From positions 248,001-312,000 of the forward strand of contig CAWAVW010000004.1 in the NCBI GenBank assembly GCA_963785585.1: 64,000 bases of DNA. The letters are read 5' to 3'. The translations under genes and the position numbers were made by a program. The stretch comes from Palsa-295 sp963785585. Its GTDB lineage: Bacteria; Acidobacteriota; Terriglobia; Acidiferrales; UBA7541. Of the stretch, positions 43,853 to 53,724 are shown piece by piece. How positions within the stretch are numbered: position 1 is the stretch's first letter; each line of letters starts with the position of its first letter. The notes beneath the pieces are model-generated. The model saw only the letters and a program-made list of their open reading frames with translations, was not told the origin of the DNA and did not search any database.

Positions 43853-44095
43853 TCAACAACCTCGGTAGGGGCGACTGGAAAGTTAGTCGAATCCAGCGGG
43901 GAGGTCAAGGCACGTCGCGAAGGGACAAAGAGCGGTGCGGGAGGCGAAGCGAAGATTGTGGATTCGGTTTGCCTGCCATATGGCGAGCTCCGCTTGCCGA
44001 CACTCTGTATACGAAATGCCAGCGACATAGGCTTGGGTGCAAACGGCAGAGTCCCGTTGGAAGTGGGCACACAGCATCGTTGTTGAGAACGGGAT

Positions 44096-44635
44096 CTACG
44101 AACCAAAGGGAAGATATTTAGACTTACTTTCGTGTTCGAGTAGCCAGCGCTTTCGCTCGATGCCGCCACCGTAGCCCGTCAGCGAGCCGTCCGAACCGAT
44201 CACTCGATGGCACGGCACGACCACCGCAATCGGATTTGCGCCATTGGCAAGGCCGACCGCTCTCACGGCCTTGGGTCGCTTGATTCGGTTTGCAAGCTGG
44301 CCGTAGGAAATCGTGGTACCGCATGGAATCTCGCGTAGGGCGTGCCAGACTCCGCGCTGGAAATCAGTGCCCGCGGTTTTCACGGGAAGCGTATCAATCG
44401 CCGCAAGGTTGCCGCGAAAGTACGCGGCCAAACTGGTGGTGATACCGTGCGGGTTTTCCGACGGTTCGAGCGACAGTTCGCAATTCCGGTAGTGTGCGCG
44501 CAACATGGCGAGCAAACCCTGCTGGCCTTCCGTGAATGCCGTCGCGCGCAGATTGCCACCGTGATCGGCAGCGAACCAGAGTTCGCCGATCGGAGTTTCA
44601 AGCCGGTCGGAGAGTATATGGAGAGTCTCGCTCAT
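44096..44635 (-). CDS. ogt: methylated-DNA--protein-cysteine methyltransferase
   Basis: 179 residues from ATG 44635. It repairs O6-methylguanine by irreversible transfer of the methyl group to its own cysteine. The active-site motif VVVPCHRVIG is present, with the DNA-binding helix segment GTTISYGQLANRIKRPKAVRAVG and the GYGGGIERKRWLLEHE end. No AdaA-type domain is attached, so it is the constitutive Ogt type. An upstream in-frame ATG (44770) would add 45 residues without family match. Confidence 0.93.
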   Translation of the reverse strand: MSETLHILSDRLETPIGELWFAADHGGNLRATAFTEGQQGLLAMLRAHYRNCELSLEPSENPHGITTSLAAYFRGNLAAIDTLPVKTAGTDFQRGVWHALREIPCGTTISYGQLANRIKRPKAVRAVGLANGANPIAVVVPCHRVIGSDGSLTGYGGGIERKRWLLEHESKSKYLPFGS

Positions 44636-44744
44636 CAATTTTAGATTTCTACTCGTCGTCAGCGGCTTTCGCGCGTTTTCTATGCTCGCGCCACGGAGGA
44701 ACGGCAATCCGTATCTCGAAACCGGGACGCCGGAAGTACGATGG

Positions 44745-46328
44745 CTACTGGCCGGCCCGTGTCGGGTCACGCTGCATCATTTTGTCTGCCCATGCGATGA
44801 AGTATTTCATGTTTGGCGCGTCCGTATGCCCTCCGTCATGCTGGCGCCAAGCAAGCTGGCCGTCGAGCAGTCCGACGTTCACGGCGGGCATTTTCTCGGA
44901 CTTATAGTCGAAGGAAACGCCCAAATCTTTTGCGCCGAGCAACCGGAACACCGGCTGCGCCGCCACCGTTGCCATGTAGCTTCCGCGCTGATCGAGCCAT
45001 TTCGCGTCGCCCGCCTCCGGAACTCCATAGCTAATGAACGTCAGTCGCGGAGCGCACAGCGCGATTAGTTCATGCGCATCCACCGGCAAATCATTCGCGG
45101 TTTTCGGTCCAAATTTTGAATCCGCCGCGCCGTACTTCATGAAATTTCCGGCCATCCAGTAGTATTCGCCGCCGGTAAGGCTTTCGACCGATTCTCCGAA
45201 GTTGCGACGATGCAATTTCGCGCCGCCCTCACCGGATGAACCGACGAGAACCATGGCGAAACGTTGTTCAAACGCCATGGTTACCAGCGCTGCTTTGCCG
45301 TAGCGAGAAACACCTTCGATTCCAACGTGCTTCGCGTCCACGGCAGGATCGGTTTCCAAATAATCGAGACCGCGCGCCGCGCCCCAAGCCCAGGCGCGTA
45401 ACGCGCCCCAATCATCAGGCTTCCGCGGTTGACCCTTATTCACAAGCCCAATAATTCCGCGCGTAAGACCCGCGCCGTTGTCGGCCTGGATGCTTGCAGG
45501 ATCGATCGTCGCGTAGCCCCACCCATCGGCGATCAACTGCTGAGTGGACGGCGGATCGCCCGCGGGGCGCGGCCCGAAACCGGCGAATGGAACGTTGGTC
45601 ACCAGGCTGTAGCCTGGGTACTCGTCGAAAATCGCCGCAAGCGATGGATCGTTTTTCACCAGCAACGCTTTCAGTGCGGCGTTGATTTTGTCGAGATCCT
45701 GCGCGGGCGGCTGCGTTGCCGCCGGCAGGCCGGTGCGTCCAAACATCATCAACACCGGCACCGGACCTTTTGCGCTCGCCGGCACAACGAGCGTCATCGC
45801 GATGTTCACGTCGATGTAGGGATAGGCGGAATTGTCCACATGCCCGACGAGTTCTTTGGCGATCACCGGATGAAAGCCGAGGAACTCTTTGTCCGTGGCC
45901 GTAACGGTCCAGGTAACTTTCGGCGGATTTTTCGGCAGCCGCCCGTAGACTTCGCGTTCCATGTCTTCGACGATTTCGGGGCGCCGCTGATTCCACCACA
46001 TTTGCGGCGTGGTGACTTTTGCGCCGTTGTTTAGAGTGAGGACGTCCGGCAAATTTGGATACGGATTCGCGAGTGATTCGTCGTAGTTGGCGTGGTTCGG
46101 GGCCTTCTCGTCGCCGCTCGGTCCCGGGCGTAGAGATCTGATCCCGAGCTGATCCATCATGTTTTGGTGGTCTTGATCGGCGGTGAACGTGACGGGAGGA
46201 GCCAGATTTTCTGGCGTCGAGTTTTGCGCCGCCGCCCCGCATGCCAGCGCCAGCGCTATCGCGCAAAACACGCCGGGGCGCAGCGCGCGCGATGATCCCG
46301 CGATTTTCGACGCCCGTTGCAGCAGCAT
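44745..46328 (-). CDS. CE15-type glucuronoyl esterase
   Basis: 527 residues with a signal peptide (AIALALACGAAAQ). The alpha/beta-hydrolase core has the CE15 nucleophile motif GVSRYGKAAL, then VGSSGEGGAKLHRRNFGESVE, and the catalytic His in WRQHDGGHTDAPNM. CE15 enzymes split ester bonds between lignin alcohols and 4-O-methyl-glucuronic acid of xylan. That suits a plant-litter degrader. ATG 46328 is preceded by GGAGGAAAG. It is divergent from the SGNH esterase gene, with 51 nt between. Confidence 0.88.
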   Translation of the reverse strand: MLLQRASKIAGSSRALRPGVFCAIALALACGAAAQNSTPENLAPPVTFTADQDHQNMMDQLGIRSLRPGPSGDEKAPNHANYDESLANPYPNLPDVLTLNNGAKVTTPQMWWNQRRPEIVEDMEREVYGRLPKNPPKVTWTVTATDKEFLGFHPVIAKELVGHVDNSAYPYIDVNIAMTLVVPASAKGPVPVLMMFGRTGLPAATQPPAQDLDKINAALKALLVKNDPSLAAIFDEYPGYSLVTNVPFAGFGPRPAGDPPSTQQLIADGWGYATIDPASIQADNGAGLTRGIIGLVNKGQPRKPDDWGALRAWAWGAARGLDYLETDPAVDAKHVGIEGVSRYGKAALVTMAFEQRFAMVLVGSSGEGGAKLHRRNFGESVESLTGGEYYWMAGNFMKYGAADSKFGPKTANDLPVDAHELIALCAPRLTFISYGVPEAGDAKWLDQRGSYMATVAAQPVFRLLGAKDLGVSFDYKSEKMPAVNVGLLDGQLAWRQHDGGHTDAPNMKYFIAWADKMMQRDPTRAGQ

Positions 46329-46379
46329 CTTTCCTCCAATGGTGATACGTTTGTGGCCGCCCGATCGAGAGCTAATGCT

Positions 46380-47654
46380 ATGCGAAAGTCCGAAAAGAAT
46401 CGAGGAACGATCATCGGTATTGCCATCGCGCTCGCATTCGGTGTTTCTGTGATCGTCTCGCTCGGGGCCGAAACCAGGACGGCGTTTTCTTCGAACGAGT
46501 GGACCGGCACGTGGGCGGCATCGCAGCAAATTCCCGAGTCGCAAAATGCAGTTCCCGCCGAAGATTTGCACGACGCCACGTTGAGGCAGATCGTGCATTT
46601 ATCTGCTGGGGGAACTTCGCTGCGGGTGCATTTATCGAATGCCTTTGGCACGGCGCCGCTGCGTCTTACGTCGGTCCACATTGCTCGCCCCGTTTCCACG
46701 TCGACTGCCGCAATCGAACCGGGCACCGATACGCCGCTCGCCTTTGCCGGCGCGCCGGACGTGATCATTCCGGCGGGCGCCGAATATATTTCGGACGCGG
46801 TGAATTTTTCCGCGCCGCCCAGCTCTAATTTGACGATCAGCATCCATTACGACATTCCGCCTTCGCAGGAGACCGGGCACATGGGTTCGCGCGCGACTTC
46901 TTACCTGGTTCACGGTGACCAGGTGTCGGCGAGCAGTCTTGCCCATCCAAAAACGTTCGAGCACTGGTATCAAATAGCGGCGGTGGACGTCGCTGTGCCG
47001 AAAAAGTGCGGCTCGCTCGTCGTACTCGGCGATTCCATTACCGATGGCCACGGCGCAACGGTCAACGCAAACGATCGTTGGCCGGACGTTCTCGCGGAGC
47101 GGCTTCGCGAAGATAAAAAGTACGAATCTGTCGGCGTGCTGAACCAGGGGATCGGCGGCAACCACCTGCTCACCGACGGGCTCGGCCCGAATGCGCTGGC
47201 GCGATTTGATCGTGACGTGCTCGCACAGACCGCGGTGCGATACCTGATCGTTCTGGAAGGTGTGAATGATCTTGGCGGTCTCGCGCGCAACGGCGAGGCG
47301 CCGGCAGCGGAGCACACTGCGCTGGTCGAGCGCATCATCGCCGCCTATCAGCAAATCGTCACGCGCGCTCACGCTCAGGGAATTGTCGTAATCGGCGCAA
47401 CGATCCTGCCGTACACGGGCTCGGACTACTATCATCCCGATGCAGCGAGCGAAGCGGATCGTGCGGCTGTAAACGATTGGATTCGCAGCGCCGGGCATTT
47501 CGACGCGGTGATCGATTTCGACAAGCTCATGCGCGACCCGCAGAAGCCCGATCGATTGCTGCCTGCGTACGATTCCGGCGACCACCTTCATCCGGGGCCT
47601 GCGGGATATCGCGCCATGGGAGAATTTGTGCCGCTTTCGCTTTTCAAGCGGTGA
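46380..47654 (+). CDS. secreted SGNH/GDSL esterase
   Basis: 424 residues. A basic start and hydrophobic helix (IIGIAIALAFGVSVIVSLG) suggest a signal peptide or anchor. An N-terminal beta-sandwich-like part (about 40-210) precedes the SGNH domain: VVLGDSITDGHG (Ser), GIGGNH (Gly), LEGVNDLGG (Asn), SGDHLHPGPAGY (Asp, His). It resembles rhamnogalacturonan-acetylesterase-like GDSL enzymes. Divergent pairing with the CE15 esterase suggests joint control and a role in removing side groups from plant polysaccharides. Confidence 0.88.
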   Translation: MRKSEKNRGTIIGIAIALAFGVSVIVSLGAETRTAFSSNEWTGTWAASQQIPESQNAVPAEDLHDATLRQIVHLSAGGTSLRVHLSNAFGTAPLRLTSVHIARPVSTSTAAIEPGTDTPLAFAGAPDVIIPAGAEYISDAVNFSAPPSSNLTISIHYDIPPSQETGHMGSRATSYLVHGDQVSASSLAHPKTFEHWYQIAAVDVAVPKKCGSLVVLGDSITDGHGATVNANDRWPDVLAERLREDKKYESVGVLNQGIGGNHLLTDGLGPNALARFDRDVLAQTAVRYLIVLEGVNDLGGLARNGEAPAAEHTALVERIIAAYQQIVTRAHAQGIVVIGATILPYTGSDYYHPDAASEADRAAVNDWIRSAGHFDAVIDFDKLMRDPQKPDRLLPAYDSGDHLHPGPAGYRAMGEFVPLSLFKR

Positions 47655-47671
47655 CACGCAGGAGGGGAATC

Positions 47672-48127
47672 ATGGATGCCGCCGCACAGCCGGAATTGAA
47701 ATCAGCCGTGAACGTGCAGCAAGCCGTGCCATTTTTCATGATCTCCGACATGGATGCCTCGCTGAAGTTCTACGTCGAAGGGCTCGGTTTCACGCTGGAA
47801 AGGAAGTGGATTGTCGAGGGCAAGATCCGCTGGTGTTGGTTGCGGATCGGCGATGCGGCATTGATGCTGCAGGAGCGCCGCCGCGAAAACGGCGCGCCCG
47901 CGAAGTGGACCGAAAAACCGGGAGCCGGCGTGGAGATATGCTTTCAGTGCCAGGACGCACTCGCGATCTATCGCGAAATCACAACGCGTGGAATCAAAGC
48001 CCGCAATCCATTCGTCGGAAATAATATGTGGGTCACGTTCGTACACGACCCCGACGGCTACAAGGTATCTTTCGAAAGTCTCACCGACGCGCCGGAAGAG
48101 TCCGAATATTCTCCGGCCGCTGGTTAG
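47672..48127 (+). CDS. VOC-family (glyoxalase/bleomycin-resistance-like) protein
   Basis: 151 residues: AVPFFMISDMDASLKFYVEGLGF opens the first beta-alpha-beta unit, and FVHDPDGYKVSFES closes the second with the metal-ligand Glu. The His usually present at the start of each unit is replaced, so metal binding is uncertain. Substrate unknown. GGAGGGG lies 5 nt before ATG 47672, which is 17 nt after the SGNH esterase stop, so it may be co-transcribed with it. Confidence 0.85.
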   Translation: MDAAAQPELKSAVNVQQAVPFFMISDMDASLKFYVEGLGFTLERKWIVEGKIRWCWLRIGDAALMLQERRRENGAPAKWTEKPGAGVEICFQCQDALAIYREITTRGIKARNPFVGNNMWVTFVHDPDGYKVSFESLTDAPEESEYSPAAG

Positions 48128-48132
48128 CTCGC

Positions 48133-51100
48133 TTATTTCGGCGGTTCCTCGGCATCGCCCACCGTGAAATACGTGCAATCCGGATGTTGAAACACCAGCG
48201 CGCTCACGCTGGCCTCGGGATCCATCATCATGCCTTCGGTAAGGTGCACGCCGATTTCTTCTGGCTTCAGCAAAAGCCAAAGGCCGGCCTGGTCTTCCAG
48301 GTTTGGGCACGCGGGATAGCCGAAGCTGTAACGCTTGCCGCGATAGCGCGAAACGAAGCGATCGGCCATGGTGAGCGTGGCAGGGTCGGGAAATCCCCAA
48401 TCTTCGCGAATGCGGCGGTGCAGCCATTCGGCGCAGGCTTCCGCCGTTTCGATCGCCAGAGCCTGCAGTCCGTGCGAAAACAAATAGCGGCCCGCGGCTT
48501 TCGCCTCTTCCGATTTCTCACGGATATTTTTTCCCGCGGTCACCACGAAGAGCGCCAGGTGGTCGCGCTCTCCATTGGCCGCCGGCAGAATGTAATCGCT
48601 CAGGCAGAGTTTGTCGCCAATGCGCTGGCGCTGAAAATGAAATGTATGAATTGGCGAATTCGCGCCCCGTTCAAACAGTGCGATCGAATTACCTTGCCGC
48701 TCGGCCTCAAAAAATTGCCAGACCGCGCCGATCTTCATGTAGTTCGCGCATTCCAGTTTTACTTCTTCAATCACGCCGGCCATTTCGAGGGCGCGCGGGT
48801 CGCGTTCGGCCAGAGCCTTCTCAAAATTTCCGCGAAAGCCCAGGTGACGCCCGAACAGCATGTAGGGATTGACGTAGCTCCAAATCTCCGCGAGATCGGG
48901 GACCACGCGGACCTTTCGCTCGAGATAGGCGACCGGTTGTACCGGCAAGTCGGCTCTCACCCGGGGCGAACGCTCGTCGCCGGCGGGAGCCAGGACTTTG
49001 GGGGTTTCTTCCTCCAGCACCGCTGCGCCCCCGTGCGTGTGTTTTTCGATCGTCGCGTCGCGGCTCGTGGGATCGCTCAACTCATTCATCAGGCGAAGTC
49101 CGGTCATCGCGTCTTTTGCGTAGCAAACGGCAGTGCTGTATTGCGGCGCGATTTTCGTGCGCGTGAACTTATCGGAAAGCGCTGCGCCGCCCACGAGCAG
49201 GGGAACGGTGATTCCTGCTTCGCGAAGATCGGATGCAGTCGTCACCATCTGTTGAGCGCTTTTCACCAGCAACCCGGAAAGCCCGATCGCATCGGGTTTG
49301 TGCTCGCGGAAGCTGCGAATCAAATCCTCGGGCGGCACTTTGATGCCGAGGTTCACTACGTCGTAGCCGTTATTTTTCAGGATGATCTCTACGAGATTCT
49401 TGCCGATGTCATGGACGTCGCCCTTCACCGTCGCCAGGACGACCTTGGCGCGTTTTTCGGTGTCGGCTTTCTCCATGAATGTTTCCAGGTGACCGACGGC
49501 GGTCTTCATCGCTTCGGCGGACTGCAAGACCTCGGCAACAATCAACTCGTTATTGTTGAACAGGCGCCCGACCTCGGCCATTCCAGCCATGAGAGGGCCG
49601 TTGATCACGTCCATCGGCGGCGTGCCTTCCTTCAGTTTCAGATCGAGGTCGGGTATCAGGCCGTCTTTCGAGCCTTCGAGAATGTAATTCGAAAGGCGCT
49701 GGTCGAGCGGCAAAGATGCGCCGCCCTCTTTTTTGCGAGCTCCGGTGCCCCGCGAATGTTCGGTGATGGCGGCGATGTGGAATTGATTCACGGCCGCTTT
49801 CTGTTCGGGAGTTTGGTCGCGCCAATCGAGGGGAACGTCGCGCAGAATTCCAGCGTTCGGATGGTCCGCGGGCACTTCCAGCGGCGGAGTATTGAATAAC
49901 AGAGACTCCGCCAGCTTCCGCTCCTTTTCGGGGAGCGAGCCGTACCGTTCGAGGCGTTCGGCGTTCACGATGGCGAGATCGAGTCCAGCCTTGGTGCAGT
50001 GGTAGAGGAACACCGAGTTGACCACTTCGCGAGCGCCCGCCGGAAGCCCGAACGAAACGTTTGAGATTCCCAGCACGGTGCGCACGAACGGAATCTTCTG
50101 CTTGATCAGCCGGATGCCTTCGATGGTTTCAACCGCACCACCGATGTAATTTTCGTCGCCGGTCGCGCACGGAAATACCAGCGGATCGAAAATCACGTTT
50201 TCGGCGTGGATACCGAATTTTCCGGTCAGCAAGGCAATCGAACGCTCGGCGATTTCCAGTTTTCGTTGGCGCCTGAAGGCCTGCGCTTGTACCGGATCTT
50301 CGTCGATGCAGCCGACGATCAGGGCTGCGCCGTACGAGCGGGCCAGCGGGCAAACTCGCTCGAATTTTTCCTCGCCGTCTTCCAGGTTTATCGAGTTGAT
50401 GATGCTTTTACCCTGGCAGTACGTGAGCGCCAGCTCGATCCCGCGGGGATCGGTGGTATCGATCATGATGGGCGCTTTGATTTTGCGAATGAGCTGGTCA
50501 TAAAACGGCGGAATGTCGCCGATTTCGTCGCGATCCGTGCTTTGCAGGCAGACGTCCACAATGTGCGCGCCGCTTTTAACCTGACGGCGCGCAATTTCAG
50601 TCGCCTCTTCCCATTGCTCCGCCGCGACCAGATTCTTGAACAGCCGCGAACCGATTACGTTGGTCCGCTCACCCACGATTAAAGGGCGCGTGGATTCCTC
50701 GGCCTCGACCATCTCGATTCCGGAATAGACAGCGCGATGATTCGGCGAGGGAAGGGCGCGCGGTTTTTTGCCTTCGGCCATTTGCGCGATGGCTCGAATG
50801 TGTTTTTCGGTCGTCCCGCAGCACCCGCCCACAAAATTCAGCCAGCCGCGATCGATAAAACGGTCGAGTTGCTCCGCGAGCGTCGTGGGCGTTTCACCGT
50901 ACAATCCCTCCTCATTCGGCAGACCGGCGTTTGGGTAGCAGGAAACCGCACGGCTCGTGAGCGACTGCAGGGTGCGGACGTGGTCGGTCATGAATTCCGG
51001 ACCCGTCGCGCAATTCAACCCGATGCCGAGCAGATCGATGTGATCGAGCGAAGCCCATAAGGCTTCGATCCCTTGTCCCGCCAGCATCGTGCCCATCTTT

Positions 51101-51717
51101 TCGATCGTCACGGAAACCATCAGGGGAATCGGCTGGCAGATTTCGCGGCCCAATTCCTGAATCGCGAGCACTCCAGCCTTGATGTTTCGCGTGTCCTGGC
51201 AAGTTTCGAGCAGCAGGATGTCCACGCCGCCCTCGATCAGGCCGCGCGCCTGCTCCAGATAATTATTGCGAAGTTGTTCAAACGTAATCCCGCCGGTGAC
51301 GCTGATGGCTTTCGTGGTGGGCCCCATCGATCCGGCGACAAAACGCGGGCGTGCCGACGTGGAAGCGTCGTCGGCGGCTTTTCGCGCAAGCTCCGCCGCT
51401 ACGCGGCTGATTCGCAGCGCTTCCGCGCCGAGTGCGTACTCGGCGAGCACGACCGGAGTGCTGCCAAACGAATTCGTTTCGATAATGTCCGATCCGGCTT
51501 CGAGATATTTGCGGTGAATTTTCGTTACGACATCCGGTCGCGTCAGTACCAGATTTTCGTTGCAGCCTTCGAGAGACGGGCCGCCGAAATCGGCCGCCGT
51601 GAGATTTTCCTGCTGGAGCATCGTCCCCATCGCGCCATCGAGAATCAGGATGCGTTGGCGCAGGAGTTCGCGCAGTGCTTGACCCTGTTGGAGTAGGTTT
51701 CTCATCGGTAGCACCAT
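48133..51717 (-). CDS. metH: cobalamin-dependent methionine synthase
   Basis: 1194 residues with all four MetH modules. The homocysteine domain has zinc ligands Cys236 and GGCC (297-300). The methyltetrahydrofolate domain (VGERTNVIGSRLFKNL) is next. The cobalamin module has DVHDIGKN (axial His), SGLLVKSA and GGAALS. The C-terminal activation domain has MLFGRHLGFRG and YSFGYPACP. It makes methionine and tetrahydrofolate from homocysteine and 5-methyl-THF. ATG 51717 and ATG 51705 are both possible starts. I looked for a cobalamin, SAM or SAH riboswitch in the 200 nt upstream and saw none. Confidence 0.96.
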   Translation of the reverse strand: MVLPMRNLLQQGQALRELLRQRILILDGAMGTMLQQENLTAADFGGPSLEGCNENLVLTRPDVVTKIHRKYLEAGSDIIETNSFGSTPVVLAEYALGAEALRISRVAAELARKAADDASTSARPRFVAGSMGPTTKAISVTGGITFEQLRNNYLEQARGLIEGGVDILLLETCQDTRNIKAGVLAIQELGREICQPIPLMVSVTIEKMGTMLAGQGIEALWASLDHIDLLGIGLNCATGPEFMTDHVRTLQSLTSRAVSCYPNAGLPNEEGLYGETPTTLAEQLDRFIDRGWLNFVGGCCGTTEKHIRAIAQMAEGKKPRALPSPNHRAVYSGIEMVEAEESTRPLIVGERTNVIGSRLFKNLVAAEQWEEATEIARRQVKSGAHIVDVCLQSTDRDEIGDIPPFYDQLIRKIKAPIMIDTTDPRGIELALTYCQGKSIINSINLEDGEEKFERVCPLARSYGAALIVGCIDEDPVQAQAFRRQRKLEIAERSIALLTGKFGIHAENVIFDPLVFPCATGDENYIGGAVETIEGIRLIKQKIPFVRTVLGISNVSFGLPAGAREVVNSVFLYHCTKAGLDLAIVNAERLERYGSLPEKERKLAESLLFNTPPLEVPADHPNAGILRDVPLDWRDQTPEQKAAVNQFHIAAITEHSRGTGARKKEGGASLPLDQRLSNYILEGSKDGLIPDLDLKLKEGTPPMDVINGPLMAGMAEVGRLFNNNELIVAEVLQSAEAMKTAVGHLETFMEKADTEKRAKVVLATVKGDVHDIGKNLVEIILKNNGYDVVNLGIKVPPEDLIRSFREHKPDAIGLSGLLVKSAQQMVTTASDLREAGITVPLLVGGAALSDKFTRTKIAPQYSTAVCYAKDAMTGLRLMNELSDPTSRDATIEKHTHGGAAVLEEETPKVLAPAGDERSPRVRADLPVQPVAYLERKVRVVPDLAEIWSYVNPYMLFGRHLGFRGNFEKALAERDPRALEMAGVIEEVKLECANYMKIGAVWQFFEAERQGNSIALFERGANSPIHTFHFQRQRIGDKLCLSDYILPAANGERDHLALFVVTAGKNIREKSEEAKAAGRYLFSHGLQALAIETAEACAEWLHRRIREDWGFPDPATLTMADRFVSRYRGKRYSFGYPACPNLEDQAGLWLLLKPEEIGVHLTEGMMMDPEASVSALVFQHPDCTYFTVGDAEEPPK

Positions 51718-51931
51718 CCTGCCCCGTTAGGCTCAGGGCGAATGGCATTCCACAATTCTACAGCGTGATGGGAGGATGCGCATGGAAAGGCCGATGCGAT
51801 GTTCGAAAAGCCGGGATTGGCCGGAAGCGGAGCAGGCAGCGTGGCAGATTTCTGGCGCCACCTAAGGGAAAGGCGGAGAAGAATCACTGGGGTAAGAATA
51901 CGTCCGAAAATCAAAGATTGTTGTTCGAAGG

Positions 51932-52801
51932 TTACGCTCCTTTGCTGTCGAGAAATTCGATCGGCACGCCGGAAGGTAACATCCCGGCCTTGGCGCCACG
52001 CTGCAACAGCTCGCGAACGGCCCGTTGACCCTCTTCGCCGTAATCGAGCGTCCACTTATTTACGTACATTCCCACGAATTTGTCGGCCAGCACGGGATCC
52101 ATATCGCGGGCGAATTGCAGCGCGTAATCCAACGCCGGTTCGCGGTGGTCGAGAGCATACGCGACGCTTTCGCGGATGATTCTCGAAACCTGGCGGCCCA
52201 GATCGGCGCCGAGTTTGCGGCGAATGGCGTTTGCGCCCAGGGGAAGCGGCAATCCGGTTTCTTCCTGCCACCATTGGCCTAAATCCACGACTTTGTGAAG
52301 ACCGATCTGCGAAAAAAGCAGCTGGCCTTCGTGGATCAGCAGGCCCGCTTCGACTTCCTTGGCCTGGACCGCCTCGAGAATCTTGTCGAACGGCATGGTC
52401 ACGACTTCCACGTTCGGCTCGAATAGCTTCAGCGCCAGGTAGGAAGTGGTGAGCGTGCCGGGAATCGCGATTTTGCGCCCAGCGAGTTCCGTTTTCTTCA
52501 GCGGATGATTCGCCACGACGATGGGCCCATAGCCTTCGCCGAAACTCGCGCCGCAGTCCATCAAAATATATTTGTCTGCCACAAACGGGTAGGCGTAAAA
52601 GCTGATCGCCGTCACGTCGTACACTTCGGTCCTCGCAGCCTGGTTCAACGATTCGATATCCGAAAGCACGTGCGTGAACTTCACCCCCGGCAAACGGACT
52701 TTGCCGGTCGCGAGAGCGTAAAACATGAAGGCGTCGTCGCTATCCGGCGAATGAGCCAGTTTGATTTCCGTCGTTGTGGTTGAAACTGCCGGTGTGGACA
52801 T
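51932..52801 (-). CDS. mqnD: 1,4-dihydroxy-6-naphthoate synthase (MqnD)
   Basis: 289 residues of the MqnA/MqnD solute-binding-like fold. The start LAHSPDSDDAFMFYAL, with DVTAISFYAYPFV and LLIHEGQLLFSQIGL, identifies MqnD rather than MqnA. It converts cyclic dehypoxanthine futalosine to 1,4-dihydroxy-6-naphthoate, the last specific step in the futalosine route to menaquinone. No other mqn gene is in the window. Confidence 0.9.
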   Translation of the reverse strand: MSTPAVSTTTTEIKLAHSPDSDDAFMFYALATGKVRLPGVKFTHVLSDIESLNQAARTEVYDVTAISFYAYPFVADKYILMDCGASFGEGYGPIVVANHPLKKTELAGRKIAIPGTLTTSYLALKLFEPNVEVVTMPFDKILEAVQAKEVEAGLLIHEGQLLFSQIGLHKVVDLGQWWQEETGLPLPLGANAIRRKLGADLGRQVSRIIRESVAYALDHREPALDYALQFARDMDPVLADKFVGMYVNKWTLDYGEEGQRAVRELLQRGAKAGMLPSGVPIEFLDSKGA

Positions 52802-53139
52802 CTGTGTTCCGCCTGGGGCTCACTGCGATCGTTCACCCGCCGCATTGTGGAGACTTTGGTACCTGCTCCGTAATTCCCGCGCGGTGGAAAGGGACGAGGT
52901 GTGAACGTCAACTGCGTGAGGCCAAAACTCTGAGACCCAAGAATATCACACCCGCACTCGCGCGGCCAAACGCTGCCGGGCCCGGCAGCTTCTGCGTCGC
53001 TTGATGTTCACTTGGACTCCGGTAATTTCAGGAGGCCGGCGAATGAGAGTGTGTTCCACACGGCGGGTGGCGGCGGAAATTCGATTGTTATGGGTTCATA
53101 CTTTATGGTACAAAGTACTTCACGTATAGGAGGCACACC
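52802..53139. other. 338-nt intergenic region between mqnD and a hypothetical gene
   Basis: Divergent promoter region. The right end holds the palindrome at 53098-53116 and a ribosome binding site GGAGG at 53129-53133. The rest has no long open frame with coding character and no RNA structure that I can name. Confidence 0.6.
53098..53116. promoter_or_regulatory. TACTTT-N7-AAAGTA palindrome, probable operator
   Basis: TACTTT (53098-53103), ATGGTAC, AAAGTA (53111-53116), 24 nt before the GTG start of the next gene. It overlaps a promoter candidate TTGTTA (53084-53089), 18 nt, TACAAA (53108-53113). The regulator is unknown and not encoded beside it. Confidence 0.5.
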
Positions 53140-53718
53140 GTGACCGTGTTTGATTTGTTGTTTCTGGTCTTCGTCCTGGGTTCGGTCATCACTCTGATTT
53201 CCTGCCTCTTTCTTTTGCGTGCCGATCGACGCCGGGCATTTCGTAATTTGCGTCTCCTGGGAATTGCCCTGGTTTTGTATCTCGTCGCTTGTGCCGCGAC
53301 GGCGGCCCTGGAACCACGGCGGATTTTGCCTCTCGGGCAACCGCAGTGTTTCGACGACTGGTGCATTCAGATCGATAGCGTCACTAAGCTTGCAGAGAGC
53401 ACGCCGGTAAAATATGAAGTAAACGCGCACATCTTCAGCACCGCGAAACGGGTGCCGCAGCGCGAAGAGGGAATTGCCGTCTATCTGGAGGGAACGGACC
53501 GACGCCGTTACAGAGCGCTTGCGGACTCTGCCGACAAACCTTTAGACCTTCGTTTAAATCCCGGCGAGTCGGTTGCGGTCGCCCGCGTGTTTCAACCGTC
53601 GGAAGGCGCAGCGCCCGGCGGAATCGTCGTCACCCACGAACGATTTCCAATCGAATGGTTTGTGATTGGCGAGGGAGCATCGCTCTTTCACAAAGAACCG
53701 GTCGTCGCACTGCGATAG
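53140..53718 (+). CDS. membrane protein with extracytoplasmic beta domain, unknown
   Basis: 192 residues from GTG 53140, with GGAGG at 53129-53133. Two membrane helices (about 3-25 and 38-58) are followed by a soluble domain (about 70-190) with QCFDDWCIQIDSV, KYEVNAHIFSTA and LNPGESVAVARVFQ. The alternating pattern suggests an immunoglobulin-like or DUF4352-type beta-sandwich. Cys residues in CFDDWC could form a disulfide. I do not recognise a characterised family. Its stop lies 6 nt from the end of the convergent hydrolase gene. Confidence 0.75.
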   Translation: MTVFDLLFLVFVLGSVITLISCLFLLRADRRRAFRNLRLLGIALVLYLVACAATAALEPRRILPLGQPQCFDDWCIQIDSVTKLAESTPVKYEVNAHIFSTAKRVPQREEGIAVYLEGTDRRRYRALADSADKPLDLRLNPGESVAVARVFQPSEGAAPGGIVVTHERFPIEWFVIGEGASLFHKEPVVALR

Positions 53719-53724
53719 ACGACG

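Noticed and set aside
48028..49899. Plus-strand open frame of about 620 codons opposite metH
   Set aside because: Shadow of the GC-rich metH reading frame; no recognisable domain and MetH is complete.
51718..51931. Possible cobalamin, SAM or SAH riboswitch upstream of metH
   Set aside because: No B12-box, no SAM-I/II core and no SAH-riboswitch core is visible; a small GTGGC/GCCAC hairpin alone is not enough.
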